DNA of 64,000 nt from JAWKOK01 sp963765875 (GTDB lineage: Bacteria; Chloroflexota; Anaerolineae; Caldilineales; Caldilineaceae): assembly GCA_963765875.1 (NCBI GenBank), contig CAVXYK010000001.1:62001-126000 (forward strand), in the 5' to 3' direction. This document shows positions 8,801 to 17,639 of the stretch, one piece after another; the stretch's first letter is position 1; each line of letters begins with the position of its first letter. Under the pieces are notes generated by a model. The model did no database searches and had not been told where the DNA came from. It saw only the letters and a list, made by a program, of their open reading frames with translations. A program made the position numbers and the translations under genes.

Positions 8801-9769
8801 ATGAACTACACCAACTTCGGCTCGTCGGGCCTCGTCGTTAGTCGGCTGGCGCTTGGCCTGGCGTTGCGAGAGCAAACGGATGCGGCTGTTGCAGATCGCT
8901 TGATCGGCCATGCACTGGACAACGGCATCAATCTGATCGACTGTGCCAATCGCTATTCACCGGGCGACGCCGATCAGTACGGTGGATCTGAAGTGATTCT
9001 GGGCAGAGCGTTGAAGGGCCGGCGCGACCAGGTTGTCATCACGTCCAAGGTGAGTTCGCGGGTCGGGCCGGGGCACAATGACCGTGGCTCGTCGCGTGGG
9101 CACATACTACGCGAGGTGGAACGTTCGCTTGACCGTTTGCAGACTGACCACATCGACGTCTATCTGCTGCACTCCTACGATCAGACCACGCCGCTGGATG
9201 AAACCATGCGTGCATTGGACGATCTGGTGCGTTCCGGCAAGGTGCGTTATATCGGCGCCTGCAACTTCCAAGCCTGGCAGGTATGCAAAGGGTTATGGAC
9301 GGCCGACCGACTATTGGCGACGCCGTTGATGTGCGTGCAAAATCCTTACAATCTGTTGAGCCGCCAATTGGAGACCGAGATGTTCCCGTTGGCGCGTGAT
9401 GAGGGGCTTGGCATCATGGTCTATGGTCCGCTGGCCGTGGGTCTGCTCGGCGGCGACTATTCGCTGGAGCGACGTCCACCGGCCAATTCACTGTGGGGAC
9501 GCCGACCGGAGAAGTATGAGCGAATGATCCAGGGCCAGGCTGGGCAAATCGTGGCTGTGGTCAACGAGATCGCCCGTGAACTGGGAAAGACGCCGGCTCA
9601 GGTGGCGACCGCCTGGATTCTGGCCCATCCCGAGATCACCTGCGCCATCTGCGGCAGCGACACCATTGAACAACTCGATGACAGCCTGGGATCGATAGGC
9701 TGGACATTGGAAAACGAACATCGTCAGCGGCTGGATGAGGTTTCGAAGACGCCGGCTGCGTGGAACTAA
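8801..9769 (+). CDS. Aldo/keto reductase
   Basis: 322 residues. The start ATG at 8801 is preceded by GAAAGGAC. The catalytic tetrad of the family is visible: Asp and Tyr in LIDCANRYSPG (about 46-52), Lys in VVITSKVSS (about 84) and His in DVYLLHSYDQT (about 125). The C-terminal NADPH-binding part includes SDTIEQLDDSLGSIGW. Such enzymes reduce sugar aldehydes and ketones, cytoplasmic, (beta/alpha)8 barrel. With the upstream uronate-dehydrogenase-like gene it probably serves sugar or sugar-acid metabolism; the exact substrate cannot be told. Confidence 0.92.
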   Translation: MNYTNFGSSGLVVSRLALGLALREQTDAAVADRLIGHALDNGINLIDCANRYSPGDADQYGGSEVILGRALKGRRDQVVITSKVSSRVGPGHNDRGSSRGHILREVERSLDRLQTDHIDVYLLHSYDQTTPLDETMRALDDLVRSGKVRYIGACNFQAWQVCKGLWTADRLLATPLMCVQNPYNLLSRQLETEMFPLARDEGLGIMVYGPLAVGLLGGDYSLERRPPANSLWGRRPEKYERMIQGQAGQIVAVVNEIARELGKTPAQVATAWILAHPEITCAICGSDTIEQLDDSLGSIGWTLENEHRQRLDEVSKTPAAWN

Positions 9770-9788
9770 GGCGAATCCAAAAAAAACG

Positions 9789-9955
9789 ATCCACGAATAG
9801 CACAAAGAAACACGAAGAAAGCTGACCTATGTGTAAATTCAGTACTTCACGCTTTGTCATTCTGAGTGGGTCTACCGAACAACTTCACTCTGGAAAATGA
9901 CCAGCGAAGAATCTTGTTTGTGTAGATTCGTGACCCTTCGTGGATACATACCTTC
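9789..9955. repeat. CACGAA palindrome with a nested TCACG/GTCATTCTGAG element
   Basis: Outer arms ATCCACGAA (9789-9797) and TTCGTGGAT (9947-9955) are exact reverse complements. Nested inside at 9839-9914 is a copy of a dispersed element: CAGTACTTCACG, TTTGTCATTCTGAGTGGGTC, ACTCTGG and CCAGCGAAGAATCTTG, closely similar to 28154-28255. It fills the gap after the aldo/keto reductase. Confidence 0.75.
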
Positions 9956-9990
9956 CTGCATTGATCGGCCTCACCCAATATGGAGATCTT

Positions 9991-10299
9991 GTGATCATTC
10001 ACACAGTTTCATTCAAGCTATGACATGCATCAGGCTCAGAGGCTGAACGAGTCTTCCTTGATAAAGGCACGGCGCTGGCAAAAATCGGCACGGTAGAAAA
10101 CTTCAAATGCCTCCGACAGGTCAGTGCCAAGAACCCGTACGATTTCAACTTTTCCATGGAGTTCGCCGATCAAGCCGCTTACAATACGTACAACCAGCAT
10201 CCCGACCACCAGGCCTTTGTTCAGAACGTGTGGTTGCCGGAGGTCGAGGATTTTCTTGAAGCCGATTTTGTGGAGATGAGTGAAAGTGACGAAGGCTGA
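9991..10299 (+). pseudogene. Dabb (stress-responsive alpha/beta barrel) family gene with in-frame TGA
   Basis: Reading from a GTG at 9991 (TGGAGAT upstream) gives IIHTVSFKL, then TGA at 10021-10023, then HASGSEAERVFLDKGTALAK in the same frame, ending 102 codons later. The second half, FNFSMEFADQAAYNTYNQHP and DHQAFVQNVWLPEVEDFLEA, is a clear Dabb-domain signature, and the N-terminal IIHTVSFKLxHASGS is the usual start of such proteins. The gene is therefore full length with one nonsense codon at position 11. No alternative start after the stop would restore the first beta strand. Its end overlaps the next gene by 20 bases. Confidence 0.8.
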
Positions 10300-10624
10300 C
10301 AAACCAAGCGCAAGTGTCGGATTTACGGGCGTGGCAAAAGAGATGATCGACAGAGCCGTCAACGGTCAGGTCGACGACGTGGATTTCATCATTGGCCATT
10401 TGACGCATGATGTCACGTTGTCAATCACGAGAATTGTCGACTACGCCTTGGGTCTGGTCGAAACGGATGCGGGCGTTGAGCGAGTTGAGTATTACCTGTT
10501 CAATGGCGCCAAAATTCAGCGCAACTATGCGACTCTTTTTCTGGGCCGGCGGGGCGATTGGGATGTGGTCAACCGGGCGTTTTCTCAAGGGCTTATTGAC
10601 GATATTCAGGCGTATGCTAGATGA
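10280..10624 (+). CDS. Hypothetical 114-residue protein
   Basis: A frame starting at GTG 10280, with GGAG a few bases upstream, overlapping the end of the Dabb gene. The protein is mostly helical by composition, with the stretches VDFIIGHLTHDVTLSITRIV, then GVERVEYYLFNGAKIQRNYA and FSQGLIDDIQAYAR. There is no signal peptide or membrane segment. I do not recognise the family. The overlap with the Dabb gene suggests the two were once co-translated. Confidence 0.6.
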   Translation: MKVTKADKPSASVGFTGVAKEMIDRAVNGQVDDVDFIIGHLTHDVTLSITRIVDYALGLVETDAGVERVEYYLFNGAKIQRNYATLFLGRRGDWDVVNRAFSQGLIDDIQAYAR

Positions 10625-10687
10625 TCAGTAGAGACGCAAAATCTTGCGTCTCTACATGTCTATACCTGAACCATGTACCAGTTGTCA

Positions 10688-11848
10688 TCAAACCTCGTAG
10701 ACAGTTTCGCCGATCTTGTGTTCATTGATGTAGTCCCAGTTCAACGGGACACCTAGCCCCGGTCCGTCGGGCACATCCACGCAACCATTGGCATCGACCG
10801 AATCCAACTCGTCCAACCAGCGTCGTTCAGCATAGATTTCTGGCTTGGTGCTGGACACCTTTGGGTGCACTAGACCTAGCTCGTAGTAGTTGGTGTTGCG
10901 GATGGATGCCATGCAGTGGCGATGGGCCAGGCCGCCGCCGTGCAGTTCCACATCCAGCCCATGGGCTTCGGCCAGGGTCGCGATCTTCATCAGCCCGGTG
11001 ATGCCGCCGTCGGCATTGGCGTTGCCGCGCACATAGTCGGAGGCGCGGCTGACGATGGTGTCGGCCTTGGCCTCCAGCCCGCGCACATGTTCGCCCATCA
11101 ACATGGGCGTACTGATGAAGTTGCGCAGCTGGACATGCGCGTACTGTGAGAAGCCGCCGCCTCGGAAGGGATCTTCGTACCACATGTAGCGCGCTTCGTC
11201 GCAGGCGCGCCCCACGCGCAGCACATCGTCAAAGGTGCCGAATGCGCCGGCCGGATCGAGCAGCAGGGCCATCTCCGGTCCGACAGCCTCGCGAATGGCG
11301 AGCACGGCAGCCACTTCGCGGGCGATGGGGCCGTTGATCCAGCCATGGATCTTGAAGGCCGGATAGCCCAACTCCTCTTTGCAATGGCGCGCAAACTCGG
11401 CAAAATCCTCCGGCGTCGTAAGACCGCCGTTTTCATCGCCATGGTAGGTACTGGCATAGGCCGGCAGCTTACTCTTCCAACCGCCCAGCAACTGATGGAT
11501 CGGCGCGTCGTAGATCTTGCCGGCCAGATCCCAGAGGGCAATGTCGACAGAGCCGGGCGGCGTGCCGTTTTCACTGCGGTTGGCCCGTTTCAGATCGTGC
11601 CAGATAATCTCGCGTTGCAGTGGATTGCGTCCCAGCAGATAGCGAGCCGTGCGCGCATCGACCCCGCCGGGGACCTCTCCGCTCACGCCCACGTCTGTCT
11701 CGATGGTCAGGATGCTGCCGGTCAGCGGCAAAAGGCTGCTTGGCGAATAGACGGTGTCGAACCCCAGGGTCTCCTCCAGTCCCATGTCGGCGATCTCGTA
11801 CTCAAACTGCGTGACGACAAGGCGGGTGATGCGGATTTCTTCGATCAT
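10688..11848 (-). CDS. Mandelate racemase family enzyme (enolase superfamily), second copy type
   Basis: 386 residues; ATG at 11848 has GAGGGAAA upstream. The capping domain includes TIETDVGVSGEVPGGVD and the barrel carries the active-site residues AFKIHGW (KxH rather than the KxK of the first MR gene), LLLDPAGAF, WYEDPF, LMGEHVRG, a conserved RGNANADGGITG and a His in VELHGGGLAHRH. This points to an acid-sugar dehydratase of the MR subgroup with chemistry different from its neighbours. It is transcribed against the surrounding genes, in the same direction as the DUF4432 gene upstream, with a strong hairpin between the two. Confidence 0.92.
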   Translation of the reverse strand: MIEEIRITRLVVTQFEYEIADMGLEETLGFDTVYSPSSLLPLTGSILTIETDVGVSGEVPGGVDARTARYLLGRNPLQREIIWHDLKRANRSENGTPPGSVDIALWDLAGKIYDAPIHQLLGGWKSKLPAYASTYHGDENGGLTTPEDFAEFARHCKEELGYPAFKIHGWINGPIAREVAAVLAIREAVGPEMALLLDPAGAFGTFDDVLRVGRACDEARYMWYEDPFRGGGFSQYAHVQLRNFISTPMLMGEHVRGLEAKADTIVSRASDYVRGNANADGGITGLMKIATLAEAHGLDVELHGGGLAHRHCMASIRNTNYYELGLVHPKVSSTKPEIYAERRWLDELDSVDANGCVDVPDGPGLGVPLNWDYINEHKIGETVYEV

Positions 11849-11919
11849 GGGTTTCCCTCATCCCTTCGATTCAGGGTTGCTATGCAGGTCACAGGTAGGT
11901 AAGACATGGGTGACGCGGG

Positions 11920-11953
11920 TGTTCACGGATTCATCCAGAAAAATCCGTGAACA
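11920..11953. repeat. Perfect 12-bp hairpin TGTTCACGGATT/AATCCGTGAACA
   Basis: Arms at 11920-11931 and 11942-11953 are exact with a 10-base loop. It lies between the DUF4432 gene and the MR gene on the minus strand. No U-run follows on either strand, so it more likely marks mRNA processing or an inserted repeat than simple termination. Confidence 0.8.
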
Positions 11954-11979
11954 TCGGCCCGATCTGTATGATCTGTGTC

Positions 11980-13068
11980 CTATCTGGTCTCTGGGTGATT
12001 GGCCATCGCTTCAAATTCGGCGATCTCTTCCGCCCCATCCAGTACGCCGATTTCGAGATGGAACTCGCGCACTTCACCCGGCTCAATGTGCTGGAGGTAG
12101 CCATGCTTGCGATTCCAGGCACGGCCCAGCATGCTGGCGTTGCCCGGCTCGATGCCGGCGACGTAGGTGCCGAGAATGAAGTGCTGCCATTGGCTGACCA
12201 GCGGCATTTCGGCAAGAGGGAACTTCCAATAGAGACCCAGGGCCAACTTGTCATTGATCAACCCAACGCGCGCGTTTCCGTCTGCATCGGCGACGGGGCG
12301 GTGAACAAAGACATTGTCTTCGAACTGGGGCTGTGGTCCTTGTGCAACTTCGTATGCCTCCGGTCCCACCTCCCGGTCTTCGAGCCATTCGGTCGTACCG
12401 GCACTTTTGATTACCACTCGTGTTCCCTTGTCCAACAGCGGGAAACCGGGATTGCAGTGATAGACATACATGAATGGCGAGCGGTCGATGCTCAGATTTT
12501 CGATGCGGTCGTGGATGTGCAGGCTCTTCTCACCAAGAACCGTGGAGATTTCACGCGTCAGTTCGAGATTTGTCTTGAAGACCTCGGCTTCACGGATCTT
12601 GCCGCGCACACGGATCACGTACTCCTCGTCCTCCCAGTTGCCGTCGGCGACCACGTTCTTGGCCGGCAGGAAAGAGAGGCGTCCGTGCAAGCCCATCTCT
12701 TCGTTTTCCTCTTCAGGATCGATCTCGGGGTGGCCGGTGAAGGTCATGCCGCAGGTGAGCACCAGCCCGCCGAAGAAGCCGCGCATCCAACCGTAGCCCT
12801 GTGGTTCGTAGAAGGCGGGGCCCACGTCGCCGGTGCTGCCGCGAAAGCAGAGCGACATGCCTTTGTAGTGGGCTGACGCGACATCGAGCGCTCGCCCAGG
12901 CAGGATCGAAAAACAGAGACCGGAGGCGTTATAGACCTCGATCAGATCTGAGCCGCGTTCGATGCCTTCGGTCAGCGCAGCCTTGCGCGCATTGGCCACC
13001 TGAGACACGTCGCCGACTCTGTCGAGCAGTTCACGTTTCGTATAGTGTTGACCGTAAAGATTGGGCAC
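11980..13068 (-). CDS. DUF4432 family protein (aldose 1-epimerase-like)
   Basis: 362 residues from GTG at 13068 (GGAGAG five bases upstream); an in-frame TTG 12 bases earlier is less likely. The family pattern is clear: LCFSILPGRALDVASAHYKG near residue 55, FFGGLVLTCGMTFTG near 100, SPFMYVYHCNPGFPLLD near 205 and LGTYVAGIEPGN near 310. DUF4432 proteins share the beta-sandwich fold of galactose mutarotases and occur in sugar-acid catabolic loci. It may interconvert sugar anomers or epimers for the adjacent MR enzyme. No signal peptide. Confidence 0.88.
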   Translation of the reverse strand: MPNLYGQHYTKRELLDRVGDVSQVANARKAALTEGIERGSDLIEVYNASGLCFSILPGRALDVASAHYKGMSLCFRGSTGDVGPAFYEPQGYGWMRGFFGGLVLTCGMTFTGHPEIDPEEENEEMGLHGRLSFLPAKNVVADGNWEDEEYVIRVRGKIREAEVFKTNLELTREISTVLGEKSLHIHDRIENLSIDRSPFMYVYHCNPGFPLLDKGTRVVIKSAGTTEWLEDREVGPEAYEVAQGPQPQFEDNVFVHRPVADADGNARVGLINDKLALGLYWKFPLAEMPLVSQWQHFILGTYVAGIEPGNASMLGRAWNRKHGYLQHIEPGEVREFHLEIGVLDGAEEIAEFEAMANHPETR

Positions 13069-13095
13069 GGTTCTCTCCAAGCTCTGATGAACTGG

Positions 13096-13560
13096 CTATT
13101 TCTTGCTCTGCGCTTTCTTCACCCGTGCGACAGCCTTGATCAATGTCCGCACCGTCATCGTGATCCAGAAGACCGACCAGACGATCATAAAAATACCGGC
13201 CAGCGGAATCCGGTCATCGTCTGAGATCGACTCGTAAGTCACGCCTTCCGGGGCAATGCGGATGAAGCCACGCGGTGTTGCACGCCCTCCGGCTCCTCCG
13301 CCGCCGCCACCGCCCTCGCCGGGTGTCTCCTCTTCTGCCGCTGCCTCATTGGTCACATTCTCGTTGGCGTCGGCATCGTCGCTGTCAGTCTCCGGGTTGT
13401 TGCCATAGCCGCCGCCGTAGCCGAATCCGTACTCAACCTGAGCGACTGGGATGATCGTGATCCCATTCTCCGTTGTCGGCTCGCCGAAGACGCTCTTGGC
13501 CCCGATGTTGTCAACCAACTGTGCAATGGGGGCAGTGTCAACCAACTCTTTGAAATCCAT
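13096..13560 (-). CDS. GerW/YtfJ family protein with C-terminal membrane anchor
   Basis: 154 residues; ATG at 13560 follows AGGAG. The N-terminal part (SVFGEPTTENGITIIPVAQV, about 23-42) and the glycine-rich FGYGGGYG followed by an acidic linker and a poly-Gly stretch are typical of the GerW/YtfJ family, ending with RGFIRIAPEGVTYESI. In Bacillus the family is linked to spores, but homologues are widespread in non-sporulating bacteria. Residues about 118-140 form one hydrophobic segment followed by a basic tail, so the C-terminus is anchored in the membrane. Forms a pair with the upstream gene. Confidence 0.85.
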   Translation of the reverse strand: MDFKELVDTAPIAQLVDNIGAKSVFGEPTTENGITIIPVAQVEYGFGYGGGYGNNPETDSDDADANENVTNEAAAEEETPGEGGGGGGGAGGRATPRGFIRIAPEGVTYESISDDDRIPLAGIFMIVWSVFWITMTVRTLIKAVARVKKAQSKK

Positions 13561-13571
13561 GGGATTTTCTC

Positions 13572-13901
13572 CTATCTTCTTCTACTGCCGATCTGGATTG
13601 CCAGCATGATCAGCATGCAGGCCGCACTAAGCATGGCGCAAACTTTCATGATGTCACGCAGCGGCTCCTGCAATGGATCTTCTATCGAGATTACCTCTTG
13701 CCGTGTTCCGCCACTATCAATCCGCACTTCCACCGGCGTCAATCGGCCTACACGGCTCATGAACGGTCCGGATTCCGGCCCGCCGTCCATCTCCCAGCCC
13801 ACTATGCGCGCAATCGGCTGGATGCGTCTTCCGTCAATCTCTATCGGTTCAGCCTCGATTCGTCTGTCGAACTTCGCTCCCGGCGGAGCCCCATCTTCCA
13901 T
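13572..13901 (-). CDS. Hypothetical small membrane protein next to gerW-like gene
   Basis: 109 residues if started at the ATG at 13901, which has GAGGAGG at good spacing; an ATG two codons earlier abuts that site. The N-terminal 80 residues are soluble and charged (IVGWEMDGGPESG, EVRIDSGGTRQEVIS); one hydrophobic helix near the C-terminus (MLSAACMLIMLAIQIGS) is followed by RRR, giving an N-out or peripheral tail-anchored topology. It ends 11 bases before the GerW-like gene and is surely co-transcribed. I recognise no family. Confidence 0.65.
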   Translation of the reverse strand: MEDGAPPGAKFDRRIEAEPIEIDGRRIQPIARIVGWEMDGGPESGPFMSRVGRLTPVEVRIDSGGTRQEVISIEDPLQEPLRDIMKVCAMLSAACMLIMLAIQIGSRRR

Positions 13902-14101
13902 CTGCATCCTCCTCTTTCTGCCCGTCGAACCATCGCGGCCAAGTTCGGTGGGTAAAGAAACTCGTCCAACTACATGAAATCCTGTTGAACCTTAACTTTT
14001 TTCGGGCTTGCGATGTCATCCCAATCGTATATAGTTCATAGTGGTACCTCTATTTTAACCCAGTGACCAGGAGAACCGAAGTAGCCCAAAAGGAGACCTG
14101 T

Positions 14102-15268
14102 ATGAAGATCACGGCAATCAAACCGATCCTGGCGGACGGCGGCCATCGTGTGTTTGTCTTTATCAAAGTTGAGACCGATCAGCCAGGCTTGGTCGGGTGG
14201 GGCGAGGCCTCGCTGGAGGGCAAACCACGCGCCGTTGTTGGATGTGTTCAAGACATGGAGCCGATGATTCTGGGCGAGGACCCGCGGCAGGTGGAGCGCT
14301 GTTGGCAGATCCTCTATCGCAGCGGCTTCTGGCGCCAGGGCGTGATTGGGCTGACCGTGATCTCCGGCATCGACCAGGCGCTGTGGGATATCAAGGGCAA
14401 GGAGCTGGGACGTCCGGTCTATGAACTGCTGGGCGGGCCGGTGCGCGACAAGGTGCGCGTCTACACCCATTTCGGCGGCGAGACGACTGACGATGTTGTC
14501 AACAGCGCGGTGTCCAAGTTGGAGGCCGGCTGGACCGCCATCAAGACGGTGCCCGTTCCCGCGACCAAGGTCGTCGATAGTTACAATCTGGTTCAGAAGG
14601 CGGCTGATACCCTGGGACTGGTTCGGGAGGCCGTGGGCGATGACGTCGACATCCTTCTCGACTGTCATGGGCGTCTGTCGCCGCAGATGGCCATTCGCTA
14701 CGGCAAGGCGTTTGAGCCGTATGCGCCCTTCTGTATGGAGGAACCTTCCCAGGCCGAAAACCCTGCCGCCATGGCGCAGATCGCCGCTGCGCTCTCCATT
14801 CCCATCGCCACCGGCGAGCGCCTCTTCACACGCTGGGGCTTCCGCGAGATTCTGGAACAGAATGCGGCCAGCCTGTTGCAGCCGGACACCTGCCATGCCG
14901 GCGGCATCAGCGAAGTGCTCAAGATCGGGCGCATGGCCGAGACCTATTATGCCGGGCTGGCTCCCCACAACCCCTACGGCCCAGTCTCCACCGCCGCCTG
15001 TGTTCAGGTCGATCTGGTGGCCCAGAACTTCATCATCCAGGAGATGATCGATCCGGTGGCCGCGCCCGAGGCCATGTCGTTTGTGAAGGAGCCATTGGTG
15101 TTGCGCGACGGCTACCTCGAACGACCCACCAAGCCCGGCATCGGCGTTGAGGTCGACGAAGAAGCGTGCGCCAGACGCCAACCAGACTTCTCGGCTGACA
15201 CAATCCGACGGCAGAGCGTCGGCATGTACGGTGGGGTCTACGCCGACGGTGGTGTTGCCGATCTGTAG
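14102..15268 (+). CDS. Galactonate dehydratase-like enzyme of the mandelate racemase family
   Basis: 388 residues from the ATG at 14102 (AAAAGGAGA upstream). The order of motifs matches D-galactonate dehydratase (DgoD) enzymes: VGWGEASLEGK at the N-terminus, LLDCHGRLSP with metal-ligand Asp and the following His, MEEPSQAENP, IATGERLF, LLQPDTCHAGGISE and APHNPYGP carrying the second catalytic His. The KxK pair of true racemases is absent (TAIKTVPVP instead), as expected for this subgroup. The reaction would be dehydration of an aldonic acid to a 2-keto-3-deoxy acid. The FAH-family gene downstream fits the next steps. Confidence 0.88.
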   Translation: MKITAIKPILADGGHRVFVFIKVETDQPGLVGWGEASLEGKPRAVVGCVQDMEPMILGEDPRQVERCWQILYRSGFWRQGVIGLTVISGIDQALWDIKGKELGRPVYELLGGPVRDKVRVYTHFGGETTDDVVNSAVSKLEAGWTAIKTVPVPATKVVDSYNLVQKAADTLGLVREAVGDDVDILLDCHGRLSPQMAIRYGKAFEPYAPFCMEEPSQAENPAAMAQIAAALSIPIATGERLFTRWGFREILEQNAASLLQPDTCHAGGISEVLKIGRMAETYYAGLAPHNPYGPVSTAACVQVDLVAQNFIIQEMIDPVAAPEAMSFVKEPLVLRDGYLERPTKPGIGVEVDEEACARRQPDFSADTIRRQSVGMYGGVYADGGVADL

Positions 15269-15347
15269 GGTGTTGTCGTCCGCTTTGCTTGGCCGGCTTG
15301 GCTGGGCGGATCGGTAATCCGTCTGGCCTAGCACAGCAATACAGGGC

Positions 15348-15540
15348 TAAGGCCGTTCAAAGAAATCAAATCCCTATTTGACGGCCTGCAAGCCGCTGCG
15401 CAAGCATCATCAAAAAGAGATTCAATTTCTTGCAGCGGCCTAAGGCCGTTCCAGAAAAATGGATGCCCGGCGCAAGTCCCCGGCATAGCCCACTAACGGG
15501 ATCTCCGGACGAGATTTCAACTGGGCCGTGCCGGGGACTG
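15348..15540. repeat. Pair of hairpins with direct repeat CTAAGGCCGTTC
   Basis: GGCCGTTCAAA can pair with TTTGACGGCC (about 15351-15387), and AGTCCCCGGCA (15475-15485) pairs exactly with TGCCGGGGACT (15529-15539). CTAAGGCCGTTC occurs twice, near 15349 and 15440. The 515-base gap 15269-15783 holds these structures and no recognisable gene. Confidence 0.6.
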
Positions 15541-15783
15541 TAGGAGAACCATTGTCTTAGATTGGCCCAAGCCCCCTCAAGCCCGACTACTCTCGCAACT
15601 TCTGAACGTTGTTTTCGCCACTGGAAAGATCTAGGAAAAGGATGTAGGAAAGGGTAAACAACCTGGAGAAGCATGGAATGCTTCAACTGGCTTTGAGCAC
15701 AATTGATTGATTTTCGCATAGATCTGTGGCGAATCGCTTGATCCAAGCCACCAAAAAAACCAAAACAAGGACACCAGAGGACA

Positions 15784-17004
15784 ATGACCAACGACACAAT
15801 CAGCAACGACACAATCAGCAACGACACAAGCCCCCGCCAGTATCTGCCCCAAGACGGCTTCGCCGGCACTCTGATCGCCCGAGTCTGGGCGCCCGCTGCG
15901 CTGACCGGATCGATCGCCGGCCCTAGCCCTGTTCTGTTGACCGACGAGGGCGTATATGACGTGAGTAGCATTGCGCCGACATGCGGCGAACTGATGAACG
16001 AAGGCTTCAGCAGAGCTGATGGCGATTTGGACGACTTGCAGCGTCTCGGCGGCTACGACGAGATCATGGCCAACACGGTTGCCGGAGAACGCGATCCTGC
16101 CCTGCCCCATTTCCTCTCGCCTATCGACATCCAGTCGATCAAGGCCTGTGGCGTCACCTTCATGGTGAGCATGCTGGAACGGGTCATAGAGGAACGGGCC
16201 GGTGGCGACGCCTCCAAGGCCGAGTCTGTGCGCCAACGGATCAACGAGCGCATCGACGTCGACCTTGCCAGCATCGTGCCCGGCTCAGCCGATGCCGAGG
16301 AATTGAAGGCAGTGCTTCAGGCCGAAGGGCTCTGGTCGCAATATATCGAAGTCGGCATCGGCCCCTACGCCGAGGTCTTCACCAAAGCGCAGCCGCTCTC
16401 GTCGGTCGGCCCCGGTGCGCAGGTGGGTATCTTGCCCATCTCATCCTGGAACAACCCCGAGCCCGAAATCGTGTTGATCGTCAACGACAAGGCGCAGGTG
16501 ATGGGCGCAACCCTGGGCAACGATGTCAACCTGCGTGATATCGAAGGGCGTAGCGCTCTTCTTTTGGGTAAGGCCAAGGATAATAACGCCTCGTGTGCCG
16601 TCGGCCCGTTCATCCGTCTCTTTGATGAGACCTTCAGCTTGGACGACGTCCGAAGTGCCGATGTGTCGCTTTCTGTGGCAGGTGAAGACTCGTTCACGCT
16701 GGACGAAGTGAGTCCCATGGCGAAGATCAGCCGTGATGTGCTCGATCTGGTCGCCCAGACCAGCGGCGAGAACCACCAATACCCGGACGGTTTCGCGCTC
16801 TTCCTGGGAACCCTCTTCGCCCCGACCCAGGACAGAGGCGGCGTAGGCAAGGGCTTCACCCATCATGTGGGCGATGTCGTGCGCATCGGCGCTGAGAAAC
16901 TTGGCGTGCTCGAAAATCAGGTCGCCTACTGCAACGATGCCCCGCCCTGGTCATTTGGCCTCTCGGCCTTGATGAAAAACCTGAGCCGACGAGGGCTGCT
17001 ATGA
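15784..17004 (+). CDS. Fumarylacetoacetate hydrolase (FAH) family protein
   Basis: 406 residues; ATG at 15784 after AGAGGAC. The N-terminus is an odd low-complexity repeat, NDTIS twice and NDT again, encoded by a 15-base tandem repeat. The FAH-type C-terminal domain is present: SSWNNPEPEIVLIVNDKAQV, then GATLGNDVNLRDIEGRSALL and KDNNASCAVGPFIRLFDE, with the acidic metal ligands. Families of this length act as 2-keto-3-deoxy-acid or dioxovalerate-forming enzymes in sugar-acid pathways. Being next to a galactonate-dehydratase-like gene, it may process the 2-keto-3-deoxy product. The gene stands in its own transcription unit. Confidence 0.88.
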   Translation: MTNDTISNDTISNDTSPRQYLPQDGFAGTLIARVWAPAALTGSIAGPSPVLLTDEGVYDVSSIAPTCGELMNEGFSRADGDLDDLQRLGGYDEIMANTVAGERDPALPHFLSPIDIQSIKACGVTFMVSMLERVIEERAGGDASKAESVRQRINERIDVDLASIVPGSADAEELKAVLQAEGLWSQYIEVGIGPYAEVFTKAQPLSSVGPGAQVGILPISSWNNPEPEIVLIVNDKAQVMGATLGNDVNLRDIEGRSALLLGKAKDNNASCAVGPFIRLFDETFSLDDVRSADVSLSVAGEDSFTLDEVSPMAKISRDVLDLVAQTSGENHQYPDGFALFLGTLFAPTQDRGGVGKGFTHHVGDVVRIGAEKLGVLENQVAYCNDAPPWSFGLSALMKNLSRRGLL

Positions 17005-17056
17005 TCTGTCGAGGGCGACTGTAGATCAATCGAACAATCTATTTTCAGTGAGTCCA

Positions 17057-17173
17057 CTGCAAAAAGGGATCTCGACACGAATTTACACGAATTATCACGA
17101 ATCTTCTCTCTGGGGCGACGATACAGTTCGTGAAAATTCGTGACCATTCGAGTCAAGAAAAGGCTTTTTGCAG
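17057..17173. repeat. Nested palindrome: CTGCAAAAAG arms around CACGAAT words
   Basis: CTGCAAAAAG (17057-17066) and CTTTTTGCAG (17164-17173) are exact reverse complements. Between them, CGACACGAAT, TACACGAAT and ATCACGAAT face GTTCGTGAAA, ATTCGTGA and CATTCGAG. It is followed at once by another palindromic element. Confidence 0.8.
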
Positions 17174-17182
17174 CAAAGTCTT

Positions 17183-17353
17183 CAGTAGTTCACGAGTTCA
17201 GTGCCATAGTCATTCCGATGGAGCGAAGCGACTACCTGCCCTGAGCCTGTCGAAGGGAAAAATCTCCCCTGTATGAACCTGAGGTTCCTCTTCCCTCCGG
17301 TCATGGCGCTTTGCGCCCACTTCGTGAACGGAATGACAAACCGTGAACTACTG
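17183..17353. repeat. MITE-like element with CAGTAGTTCACG ends
   Basis: The ends CAGTAGTTCACG and CGTGAACTACTG are exact 12-bp inverted repeats, and GTCATTCCG near the left end mirrors CGGAATGAC near the right. The interior is unrelated GC-rich sequence. Related ends occur at 9839, 28154 and 54221. The gap 17005-17639 contains this and the preceding palindrome; no gene is seen. Confidence 0.8.
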
Positions 17354-17639
17354 ATTTTGATTCCGACGCCGGCACGAGCGTGGCACACCACGCTCGTGCC
17401 GGCGTCGTTTGCTTTCGACTTCACCTCTCCTGGCTCTGCCCATATTCCCCTCCGCGACACGCGTCATATCGATCTAAATTCCATGAATGGAAGCCTTGCT
17501 ACTTATCTTTTCTGTTGCCCCGTGTATATTTTGAACATGTTTTGAACAGAAAATGTCAATAGACTGTTCTGGCAGAAAACGGATATGAGGGTTAAGAATC
17601 AAAGCGTCACTCAAAGTACTTCACATCAAGGAGAGCAAA

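Noticed and set aside
11947..12876. 309-codon open frame on the plus strand
   Set aside because: It is the antisense shadow of the DUF4432 gene, which has clear family motifs on the minus strand.
14036..15334. Long minus-strand open frame of 432 codons
   Set aside because: Shadow of the galactonate-dehydratase-like gene; low-complexity composition and no motifs.
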